Shown here piece by piece: positions 27,121-35,626 of a stretch of DNA of 64,000 nt. Origin of the DNA: Candidatus Lachnoclostridium pullistercoris (GTDB lineage Bacteria; Bacillota; Clostridia; Lachnospirales; Lachnospiraceae); NCBI GenBank assembly GCA_019119775.1, contig DWWL01000044.1:1-64000 (forward strand), read 5' to 3'. A program made the position numbers and the translations under genes. Below the pieces are notes generated by a model, which was not told the origin of the DNA, searched no databases, and saw only the letters and a list, made by a program, of their open reading frames with translations. Positions within the stretch are counted from its first letter, which is position 1. Each line of letters opens with the position of its first letter.

Positions 27121-30000
27121 TCAGTCTCTGACGTTGACCGTAGTCGCCTCCAGAGCCTTGGTATTCATGATCTGATCCAGATCCGTGTATCCGAAGTAGA
27201 ACTGGTACACATTTTTTGCCAGAGAGGCCGCGTTCGCGGAGGTGTATCCGTTGGGGATATTCACCGTCACGCTGATCTCCGGGTTTTCAAACGGGGCGTA
27301 GGAGATGAAGAACGCGTGGTTCGCGTGGCTGCTCGTCTCCTGGGCCGTACCGGTCTTTCCGGCCACCGCCACCTCCATGTCGCCGTACACGCGCTTAAGA
27401 GAGGTGTTGGTGATCACCCGGCGCATTCCCGCCTGCACCGTATCCCAGCTGGAATCAGCCACGTCTATGGTAGAGTATACCTCCGGAGTATAATCTTCAA
27501 TCAGATTGCCGTCAGAATCCGTCACCTTGTCGATCAGGCTCAGGTTGTAGACCGTTCCCCGGTTGGCGATGGCCGTCACATATCTGGACAGCTGAACATT
27601 GTTGTAGGCATGGGTCGCCTGTCCCATGGCGGAACGCTCCGGGTCTTCCGTGGTCATGTGGGGAGCCACCTCGGGGATCTCCACGCCGGACGTGCTGTCC
27701 AGGCCGAATTTCGCCGCATACTCCCGGATCTTCTCCACGCCCAGAGCGGAGGAATAGGTTCCGTTCTCATCTATGGAAAGACGGTGGCCCATCTCGTTAA
27801 AGTAATAGTTGCAGGAGTTCTGAATGGCCTCAACCATCGTCTCCTCCCCGTGGCTTCCGGGATAGACGGAACAGCGGATCGGTGTCGCTACCTCTTCATA
27901 GAGTCCTGTACAGTTGATCAGCTCTCCCGCGTTGCCCACGCCCTCCTCCAGGGCCGCAATGGCCGTGATGGGCTTGAAGGTGGAGCCGGGGGCCTTGACC
28001 ACCTGGGTGGCGTTGTTGTAGAGGGGATTGGACAGGTCGTTTAACAGCTGATTGTAGTAGGCCGTGTCCATGGTGCCGGAGAGGCGGTTGTTGTCATAGC
28101 TGGGATAAGTCACCAGAGCCAGCACTTCCCCCGTATTTACATCCGTGACCGTCACGCCCGCCGTGCACGGCTCCAGAGCCATCTGGGCCGGCGTCAGCTC
28201 AATATTGGAGATCTTGTTCCGGATAAACTGGAAGGCGTACTCCTCCCCGTTCGCCTGAAGCATGGCGGTCTCCGACGGGTCGTCCGCCAGAACGCCCTGG
28301 TCGTAGAGGGCCAGGCACAGTTCTTTTCCGGTGATGGTCCCGCTGTGGATCAGGTGGTCATATATTTTTTTCTCAAAGCCGCTGTCCTCCTCAATGCCGC
28401 TCAGCGCAGTCTCCACCAGGACCTCGTAAATGTCGTCGGCCCCGGAATACTTGCTGTCGATCTCCAGCCTGGACGTGTCGATCCAGCTGCCGGCGATCCC
28501 GGCGTAGAGGTACTCTCTCAGGCTGATAGTCTGATTTTTCCACGCCTGATACTGCTCATTTCCCTGGTCAATGTTTGCCGTGACCAGAATGCCGCAGCGG
28601 TCACTGGCCAGATAGGTGCTGATGTAGGACATATAGTCCGCCAGATCCTCCGGCAGATCTTTCATGGCCGTGGGATGATCGCTGTAAAGCTCCGCCCGCA
28701 GCCGGTCAAAGATCTGGCTCTTCGCGGAAGAATATTTGCGGTAGATGCCTGTCTCTGTGGAGGAGGCATCCTCCGCTGCGAAGTGATCCGCGGAGAGGAC
28801 ATTGTTGTTGATCAGCTGGAAGTAGGCGTCCCGGATGGGAATTACCCGGCTGGTGCCGTCCCGGTCCTCATTGACGCTCTCGTCCTCATTCACCAGTTTG
28901 GAGGCCACAATTCCCGCAAGCTGCTGCTCGATCAGATGGTAGATGCCCTTCTGCAGATCCCGGTCTATGGTCAGATACACATCCTCTCCCGCCACCGGGT
29001 CGGTCTGGGACAGCACCTCCATCACCCGTCCCACATTGTCCACGCTGATGGTCTGGTGGCCTTTCTTTCCCTGAAGGAACGTCTCCATGGCGGACTCAAT
29101 GCCCGTCCGCCCCACAATATCCGTCAGAGCGTAGTCCGGGTCTTCCTTCTGCAGCTGCTCCAGCTGGTCTTCCTGGACCTTGCCGGTGTAGCCGATGATG
29201 GGGGCAAAGTACACGCTGTCGTTGTAGACGCGGATGGTCGTCTCCGTCACATCCACGCCCAGAAGGTCCGCGGAGTGCTCCGTAATGTCCGCCATAGTCT
29301 CCTCGCTGATATAGGAAGTCACCTGCGTCGCCTCATACCTGCGGTAGGAGGTGAGTCCCATGGTATAGCGGATATTCACCACCTGGAGAGCCTCCTCGTC
29401 CGTCATGGAAATGGGATTCCCGTTCTCGTCCGTCAGCTCGTCCAGCTCATAAGTCTTCATTCTGTTTTCAAACAGCTCCCTGGCGGTAATATCCGCCGGA
29501 TAGTCCCCGTCCGGTCCGGTGAGCTCGTCGATGGTCCGCAGTCCGTAAAGGTCGCTTAAGAACCGCCGCCTCGCCGTCTCCGTGGAGGAAGTGTAGTACA
29601 TTTCCCCGCTGTCGTCGATGGCCACCTCAAACCGGCCCTCCACCTTCTCTCCATGCTTATTGAGAATGCGCACCAGGCGCAGAAGCATGGCATTGCGGTC
29701 GTTGACATCTGCGTATTCTCCGTTGTCCTGCACCGTCACCGTGTAGGCCAGTTTATTGTAAGCCAGCACATTTCCATTTCGGTCGTAGATATTGCCTCTG
29801 GTGCCAGGAGTCGTCACCTCCCGCTCCGTCAGCTGGATATAGTCCCGCAGATAGCTCTCCCCGTTCACGATCTGGAGGTTGAACAGCTTCACCACCAGGA
29901 CCACGAACATGCAGGAGAACACGATCGCCAGGGCCGCCAGACGGGAGGAGAGGATTTTCCTCCCCAGAGTCTTTATCAGTTCAAGAAAATCATCAAACAA
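27121..30000 (-). CDS. mrdA: Penicillin-binding protein 2, unusually long
   Basis: PGSTFKPITA (SxxK), QNSCNYYF (SxN), AGKTGTAQ (KTG); between minC and mreD. Confidence 0.93.
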   Translation of the reverse strand: MFDDFLELIKTLGRKILSSRLAALAIVFSCMFVVLVVKLFNLQIVNGESYLRDYIQLTEREVTTPGTRGNIYDRNGNVLAYNKLAYTVTVQDNGEYADVNDRNAMLLRLVRILNKHGEKVEGRFEVAIDDSGEMYYTSSTETARRRFLSDLYGLRTIDELTGPDGDYPADITARELFENRMKTYELDELTDENGNPISMTDEEALQVVNIRYTMGLTSYRRYEATQVTSYISEETMADITEHSADLLGVDVTETTIRVYNDSVYFAPIIGYTGKVQEDQLEQLQKEDPDYALTDIVGRTGIESAMETFLQGKKGHQTISVDNVGRVMEVLSQTDPVAGEDVYLTIDRDLQKGIYHLIEQQLAGIVASKLVNEDESVNEDRDGTSRVIPIRDAYFQLINNNVLSADHFAAEDASSTETGIYRKYSSAKSQIFDRLRAELYSDHPTAMKDLPEDLADYMSYISTYLASDRCGILVTANIDQGNEQYQAWKNQTISLREYLYAGIAGSWIDTSRLEIDSKYSGADDIYEVLVETALSGIEEDSGFEKKIYDHLIHSGTITGKELCLALYDQGVLADDPSETAMLQANGEEYAFQFIRNKISNIELTPAQMALEPCTAGVTVTDVNTGEVLALVTYPSYDNNRLSGTMDTAYYNQLLNDLSNPLYNNATQVVKAPGSTFKPITAIAALEEGVGNAGELINCTGLYEEVATPIRCSVYPGSHGEETMVEAIQNSCNYYFNEMGHRLSIDENGTYSSALGVEKIREYAAKFGLDSTSGVEIPEVAPHMTTEDPERSAMGQATHAYNNVQLSRYVTAIANRGTVYNLSLIDKVTDSDGNLIEDYTPEVYSTIDVADSSWDTVQAGMRRVITNTSLKRVYGDMEVAVAGKTGTAQETSSHANHAFFISYAPFENPEISVTVNIPNGYTSANAASLAKNVYQFYFGYTDLDQIMNTKALEATTVNVRD

Positions 30001-30511
30001 AATCCGTATCTCTCCTTTTTTCCAGCTCCTCCATCTTCCTGGTGATATGCAGGAACACCCGGTATACCAGAAGCGTCATCAGGACCGTGAAAATGATCTC
30101 CGGCACCATGATCTCCCGGAAATAGTACAGAAAATCCAGACGGTTCCGGATCAGGAAGCGGAAGATGTAAATGTAAAGGTTGTAGGCAAGATCGTTCAGT
30201 CCGCTTAAGATCAAAGGAAGAGTGATATAGTCCTCATAGTAGTATCTGGTAAAAATGCCATTTACATACCCCATGCAGACGTAAAACAGTGTATAAAATC
30301 CAAAGGGCCCGCTGTAAAACAGGTCCAGCAGAATCCCGCAGAGAAAGCCGCAGAGCATCCCGGCGTCCTTTCCGCAGATGAACCCGAAGGAAAAGGTCAG
30401 AATCAGCAGCAGATTGGGGGAGGCGGACAAAAAGGGGATCTGAGGGAAGATGCAGCTCTGAATGGTGAAGGCCGCAATGGCTAAAGCCAGATTGATGATC
30501 AGCCGCTTCAT
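29993..30511 (-). CDS. mreD: Rod shape-determining protein MreD
   Basis: Multi-TM, position between mreC and mrdA, overlapping starts/stops. Confidence 0.88.
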   Translation of the reverse strand: MKRLIINLALAIAAFTIQSCIFPQIPFLSASPNLLLILTFSFGFICGKDAGMLCGFLCGILLDLFYSGPFGFYTLFYVCMGYVNGIFTRYYYEDYITLPLILSGLNDLAYNLYIYIFRFLIRNRLDFLYYFREIMVPEIIFTVLMTLLVYRVFLHITRKMEELEKRRDTDFV

Positions 30512-31536
30512 GGATTCTCCTCCCCTTCCTGCGTCTCCTCGGAAACCGTCTCCCCGTCAGTCCCCTCTCCCGCGCCGGAAGATCCTTCCTCCGGGGCGGC
30601 CGTTCCTTCCTCTGCTGTCTCTGTCTCCCCGCCGGAAGGGGCGGAAGTTTCCGCCGTCTCCCCGCCGGAAGTTTCCGAGCCGGCAGAATCTGACGCGTCT
30701 TTCTCGCTCATCTCGCTCTTTAAGTCAGTGATGACCAGTACCTCCTGCAGAGTGTCAAACTGAGCCGCCGGAATCAGATATCCCGACTTTGTGACACGGC
30801 TGCTGTCCACGGAAATGTCAGCGGCATAGCCGATGAGCAGTCCCGGCAGGAAGCGGGAGCTGATGTTGGAGGTGACGATCCGGTCGCCGTCCTTCACATC
30901 CCCGTCCTGGGCAATGTGGGTCAGGCGGAGTCGTCCTTCCCGGTAAAGGGTCAGATCTCCTTCCACCACGCATCCGGAGCCGGACTGCATGGCCATGGCG
31001 TACACCTCGCTGGAATCGTCAATAATGGAGCGGACCGTGGCGTAATTGGCCCCCACGTCCGTGACGATTCCCACCAGGCCGCCTCCGGCGATCACGTTCA
31101 TATCCTCCCGGATTCCATCCTCAGAACCTTTATCTATGCGGAAAATATGGAACCAGTCCCCGGAGTCCTTTGCGATGACCCTGGCGCCCACCTTGCTGTA
31201 CTGCATATATTCCTGATCCAGCCCGTAAAGCTCCCGCAGGCGGTCCAGCTCAAACTGCTCCTGCTGCAGGCGGCCGTTCTCCTCCGACAGCTCATCCACC
31301 CGGGTTTTAAGCTCCTCATTCTCCTGAAGTGCCTCCTGAAGACTGGAATAATTCCTGATCTTTTCGTAGACGGCAGAGCCGGCCCGGTTGATCCCCGACT
31401 GGATGGGGGTGAGCACATATCCCACCCCGTTTCTCACGGGAGTCAGAAACCCGTCATTTACGGATGAGATGCCGATGAGCAGGATGCAGAACACGCTCAG
31501 TCCGATCAAAATATATTTGCTGCGCTTTGATTCCAT
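30508..31536 (-). CDS. mreC: Rod shape-determining protein MreC
   Basis: TM, coiled coil, ARVIAKDSGDWFHIFRIDKGSEDGI; acidic/Ser-rich C-tail. Confidence 0.94.
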   Translation of the reverse strand: MESKRSKYILIGLSVFCILLIGISSVNDGFLTPVRNGVGYVLTPIQSGINRAGSAVYEKIRNYSSLQEALQENEELKTRVDELSEENGRLQQEQFELDRLRELYGLDQEYMQYSKVGARVIAKDSGDWFHIFRIDKGSEDGIREDMNVIAGGGLVGIVTDVGANYATVRSIIDDSSEVYAMAMQSGSGCVVEGDLTLYREGRLRLTHIAQDGDVKDGDRIVTSNISSRFLPGLLIGYAADISVDSSRVTKSGYLIPAAQFDTLQEVLVITDLKSEMSEKDASDSAGSETSGGETAETSAPSGGETETAEEGTAAPEEGSSGAGEGTDGETVSEETQEGEENP

Positions 31537-32232
31537 CTATAACATTCCCCGTTCTTTCAGACTCAAAAATGTATTATCTCCGATAATAATGTGATCCAGC
31601 AGAGGGATCCCCACCATCTCTCCTGCCAGGCGCACCCGTTTGGTAAAGGCTGCGTCCTCCCGGCTGGGGGAGGGATCTCCGCTGGGATGATTGTGGACCA
31701 GGATCAGGCTCACCGCCCGGTAGCGGAGCGCCTCTATGAAAATTTCTCTGGGAGTGGCCAGGGACGCATTCACCGTTCCCCGCGAGATCAAAACATCCTT
31801 GATCAGGACCTGGCGGGTGTTGAAAAACATAGCCCGCAGCTCTTCCTGCTCCCTGTGGCGCATTTCTTCCATATAATAACCGGCGATGGCCTCCGGGCTG
31901 TGAAAAGACAGCTCCTGACCCGAGGCAGCCCGCCGCCAGATGCGCCGGGACAGCTCGCAGATGCACAGAAGCTGGCTGGCCTTCACCGGCCCCACTCCGT
32001 GAAGCTCCATGAGCTCCGGCATGGACCGGTGGAGCAGGCCTAAAAGCCCGTCCTCCTCTCCCCCGCTCTCCAGGATCTTCCTGGCCAGCTCCAGGGAGCT
32101 GAAATGGCGGGAGCCGGTGCGGATAATCACCGCCAAAAGCTCCGCGTCGCTTAGCATCTCCGGGCCGCATGACAGACATTTTTCATAGGGGCGTTCCTCT
32201 GGCGGAAGCTCCTTCATCTTATATTGACTCAT
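31537..32232 (-). CDS. radC: RadC-family (JAB/MPN) protein
   Basis: LVHNHPSGDPSPSREDAAFTKRV metalloprotease-like motif. Confidence 0.96.
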   Translation of the reverse strand: MSQYKMKELPPEERPYEKCLSCGPEMLSDAELLAVIIRTGSRHFSSLELARKILESGGEEDGLLGLLHRSMPELMELHGVGPVKASQLLCICELSRRIWRRAASGQELSFHSPEAIAGYYMEEMRHREQEELRAMFFNTRQVLIKDVLISRGTVNASLATPREIFIEALRYRAVSLILVHNHPSGDPSPSREDAAFTKRVRLAGEMVGIPLLDHIIIGDNTFLSLKERGML

Positions 32233-32286
32233 AATTCCTCCTGACCGTGTGACTCTCCAAGTCTTCCCCTTCAGGAGTACCGGACC

Positions 32287-32538
32287 CTAGATCCAGCGGA
32301 ACACTAACAGGGCGATCACGATCCCCAGAATGCTGGCCATGGTGATCTTAATGCTCAGCCCGAAGGTGATCACTAAGATCCCCAGGTCCAGATTGATGGG
32401 CGGGGTGATGCCGAAGGACTGTCCGAAGCTCAGCCAGGACAGCATGGGCACGCCGGCCGTCATTTCCCCGATAAAACCGCCCAGGACGATCCCCGCCAGC
32501 ATCAGCAGAAGAAGGATCCAGAAATTTTTATTTCTCAT
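32287..32538 (-). CDS. DUF4321-type small membrane protein
   Basis: 83 aa, two TM helices, LDLGILVITFGLSIKITMASILGI; syntenic with radC/mre. Confidence 0.75.
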   Translation of the reverse strand: MRNKNFWILLLLMLAGIVLGGFIGEMTAGVPMLSWLSFGQSFGITPPINLDLGILVITFGLSIKITMASILGIVIALLVFRWI

Positions 32539-32602
32539 TGGTAAGCACTCTCCCGTTCAAGTTCGTCCTATTCTATCACAAGTTTTCTCCTGTGTACAGC
32601 CC

Positions 32603-33883
32603 TCAGAGGGTAACAAGACCGGCCTCCGCCAGCTTCTGCAGGGACATGAGGATTCCCAGCTTCGCGTGGTACCAGGTCAGTCCGCCCTGGAAATAAACGG
32701 CGTAGGGCGGCTTGATGGGGCCGTCCGCAGAAAGCTCAATGGAAGATCCCTGGACGAAAGCGCCTGCCGCCATGATGACGGGAGCGTCGTATCCGGGCAT
32801 GTCCCACGGTTCCGGCGTCACGAAGCTGTCCACAGGAGCCGCCGCCTGGATGCCCTTGCAGAAGGCAATCACCGCCCCCGGCTTTCCGAAGGTGACTGCC
32901 TGGATGATGTCGTGGCGGGATTCGGTGGAATTGGGAACCACGTCAAAGCCCAGGGCTTCGTAGATGTTTGCGGCAAAAATGGCGCCTTTAAGGGCTCCCG
33001 CCACCACTGTGGGCGCAAGGAAGAAGCCCTGGAAAAACGACTGGTTTAACCCCAGGCTCGCTCCCACTTCTTTCCCCTGTCCAGGGGCGGACAGACGGTA
33101 GGCCGCCCGCTCCACACAGTCCTTCCGGCCCACAATATAGCCGCCGATGGGGGCCAGGCCGCCGCCGGGATTTTTGATGAGAGAGCCTACGATCATATCG
33201 GCTCCCACCTCCAGGGGCTCTCTGCGCTCCACAAATTCTCCGTAGCAGTTGTCCACCATGCAGATCACGTCGGGGCGGATGCTCTTGATAAAGGAGATCA
33301 GCTCTCCGATCCGGTCTACCGACAGGGTCGGCCGGGTGGCGTAGCCTTTCGAGCGCTGGATGGTGACCAGCTTTGTCCTGTCGTTTAAGGCGGCGCGGAT
33401 TCCCTCGAAATCAAAGGAACCGTCCGGCAGCAGATCCACCTGGCGGTAGGTCACGCCGTATTCCTTCAGGGATCCCACCGCGTCACGGATGCCGATCACC
33501 TCATCCAGAGTGTCATAGGGTTTTCCCACCGGGGAGAGCAGCTCGTCTCCCGGGCGCAGGTTGCCGGAGAGGGCAATGTGGAGGGCATGGGTTCCGCTCA
33601 TCACCTGGGGACGCACCAGGGCGTCCTCCCCGCGGAAGGTTTTGGCATAGACTTCCTCCAGCACATCTCTTCCCAGATCGTTGTAGCCGTAGCCGGTGGT
33701 GGCGGCAAAATGGATGTCGCTGACCCGGCATTCCTGCATGGCGCGGATCACTTTCATCTGATTGTATTCTGCCGTCTCGTCGATGGCCTCAAACCGTTCT
33801 TTCAGCTGTTTTTCTATCTTCAGTCCGAACTCCAGCACCTGGCTGCAGATGCCCATTGATTCGTACATTTCTTTCATTTCCAT
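32603..33883 (-). CDS. Methionine gamma-lyase family / aluminum-resistance-like PLP enzyme (YnbB-like)
   Basis: FAATTGYGYNDLGRDVLEEVYA, SGTHAL, VDNCYGEF, GGLAPIGGYIVG. Confidence 0.92.
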   Translation of the reverse strand: MEMKEMYESMGICSQVLEFGLKIEKQLKERFEAIDETAEYNQMKVIRAMQECRVSDIHFAATTGYGYNDLGRDVLEEVYAKTFRGEDALVRPQVMSGTHALHIALSGNLRPGDELLSPVGKPYDTLDEVIGIRDAVGSLKEYGVTYRQVDLLPDGSFDFEGIRAALNDRTKLVTIQRSKGYATRPTLSVDRIGELISFIKSIRPDVICMVDNCYGEFVERREPLEVGADMIVGSLIKNPGGGLAPIGGYIVGRKDCVERAAYRLSAPGQGKEVGASLGLNQSFFQGFFLAPTVVAGALKGAIFAANIYEALGFDVVPNSTESRHDIIQAVTFGKPGAVIAFCKGIQAAAPVDSFVTPEPWDMPGYDAPVIMAAGAFVQGSSIELSADGPIKPPYAVYFQGGLTWYHAKLGILMSLQKLAEAGLVTL

Positions 33884-34842
33884 TGGTACTCCTTCTCACA
33901 GTCCACCTTGATCTTCTCGAGCATCCGGCGGCTGTCGCAATCATATTCTTCCTGTATCAGCCAGCGGGTATCGCGTTCCCTGCGGAACCAGGTCAGCTGC
34001 CGCTTGGCAAAATGGCGGGTGTCCCGCTTCATCACGTACACCGCCTCCTCAAGTGTGCATTTTCCGTCCAGATAGTCCAGGATCTCCTTGTATCCCAGTC
34101 CCTGCATGGAAACCATGTCCCGGGTGCAGCCCATCTCTTTCAGCCGCTTTACCTCCTCCACCAGTCCGTTCTCCATCATCAGATCCACTCTCCGGTCAAT
34201 GCGCCGGTAGAGCTCTTCCCTGTCCATGGAGATCACATAATAAAGGAAGTGATAGGGGGACGTTTTTTCCCTCTCCTCCTGGTTGTGGACGGAGATCTTC
34301 TCCCCGGTGAGCTTATAATACTCGATGGCGCGGATCACCCGTTTCCGGTTGTTGGCATGAATGGCCGCGGCCGACTCCGGATCGATTTCCTCCAGCATAC
34401 GGTGAAGGTACTCCGGCCCTTTTTCCTCTCCCAGCCGCTCCAGCTCCCGGCGGATGGCCCCGTTCTCCTCCGTCTCCTTAAAATCAATGTCGTAGAGCAG
34501 GGCCTGAATGTAAAACCCGGTGCCGCCCGCGATGATGGGGAGACGGCCGCGGGAGTAAATATCCTCCACCGCCTCTCTGGCCAGCTTCTGAAACACCGCC
34601 ACGTTGAAGGGCTCCCAGGGCTCCAGCACGTCGATGAGATGATGGGGAACCCCGTCCATCTCCTCCCTGGTCACTTTGGCGGAGCCGATGTCCATGCGGC
34701 GGTACACCTGCATGGAATCGGCGCTGACCACCTCTCCGTTTAAGGCTTTCGCGGCCTGGATGGACAGGGCGGTCTTTCCCACCGCGGTGGGGCCGGTGAT
34801 GATCAAAAGCGGGCGGTCTGAAACACAAAGGGACGCCGTCAT
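33874..34842 (-). CDS. miaA: tRNA dimethylallyltransferase
   Basis: ITGPTAVGKTALSIQAAK, SADSMQVYRRMDIGSAK, HLIDVLEP. Confidence 0.97.
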   Translation of the reverse strand: MTASLCVSDRPLLIITGPTAVGKTALSIQAAKALNGEVVSADSMQVYRRMDIGSAKVTREEMDGVPHHLIDVLEPWEPFNVAVFQKLAREAVEDIYSRGRLPIIAGGTGFYIQALLYDIDFKETEENGAIRRELERLGEEKGPEYLHRMLEEIDPESAAAIHANNRKRVIRAIEYYKLTGEKISVHNQEEREKTSPYHFLYYVISMDREELYRRIDRRVDLMMENGLVEEVKRLKEMGCTRDMVSMQGLGYKEILDYLDGKCTLEEAVYVMKRDTRHFAKRQLTWFRRERDTRWLIQEEYDCDSRRMLEKIKVDCEKEYQWK

Positions 34843-35420
34843 TCCTCCCTCTCCTTTCCCCGCTCACGGCTGATCTTTTCCAGGCAGTCGTTTTTTACAG
34901 TCTCCTGAAGCTCTCTGGTGTAGGGGGAAAAGCTGCACTGCTCCTTTCCGTACACCAGATTTTTTTCATATTCCAGAGGAAGCCAGGTGGAAATGGGCGC
35001 CTCGTTGTGCTGGATGATCGTCTCCATCCGGTCCAGGGCCTTGTAAAGGCGGGCCTCATCTGTCTCCTGGGCATCCATCTCCTGATAGAGAGCCTTCATC
35101 TCCCCGCAAAACGGCTGGGGAAGGGTGTCTACCCAGTCTGACAAAAGGGTTCTCTCCCTCTCCTCATCCTCCTCTGTCTTCACAAAGGCGGGGATATCTC
35201 CCGTAAAGGCTTCTCCCAGATCATGGATCAGGCACATCCGGATCACCTTGTCCATGTCCAGATCCGGGTACTCGTCCTTCACAAAATATGCCATCAGCGT
35301 CAGGCGCCAGCTGTGCTCCGCCACGCTCTCATGACGGCCGCGGGACGTCCAGGAGTGGCGGGTGTTGTTCTTCAGCTGTTCTGCAACTTCCAGGGCATTA
35401 AGCAGTGCTCTGATCTCCAT
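34839..35420 (-). CDS. YfbR-type HD-domain hydrolase
   Basis: SVAEHSWRLTLMAYF...CLIHDLGEAFTGDIP. Confidence 0.9.
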   Translation of the reverse strand: MEIRALLNALEVAEQLKNNTRHSWTSRGRHESVAEHSWRLTLMAYFVKDEYPDLDMDKVIRMCLIHDLGEAFTGDIPAFVKTEEDEERERTLLSDWVDTLPQPFCGEMKALYQEMDAQETDEARLYKALDRMETIIQHNEAPISTWLPLEYEKNLVYGKEQCSFSPYTRELQETVKNDCLEKISRERGKEREE

Positions 35421-35626
35421 AGATCCTCCTATTCTCCAGGTTCTGCACCGGCCCCCTTCTTCGTGCTGTATACAATATATGCGCCAGGGGCGCAGAATAG
35501 ACGAAGTTTTTCCCGGCCGGTGCTCCTAGTATAACATGGAATATATTGGGTATTTCTTACAATTTGCGTAAGATTTCTTGTTTACATAATTATTTTATGT
35601 CTACTTATCAGCCGCAAAGGCTTCAT

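Noticed and set aside
28345-29559. 404-aa plus-strand ORF
   Set aside because: Entirely antisense to mrdA, with composition of a GC-rich shadow ORF and no recognisable motifs.
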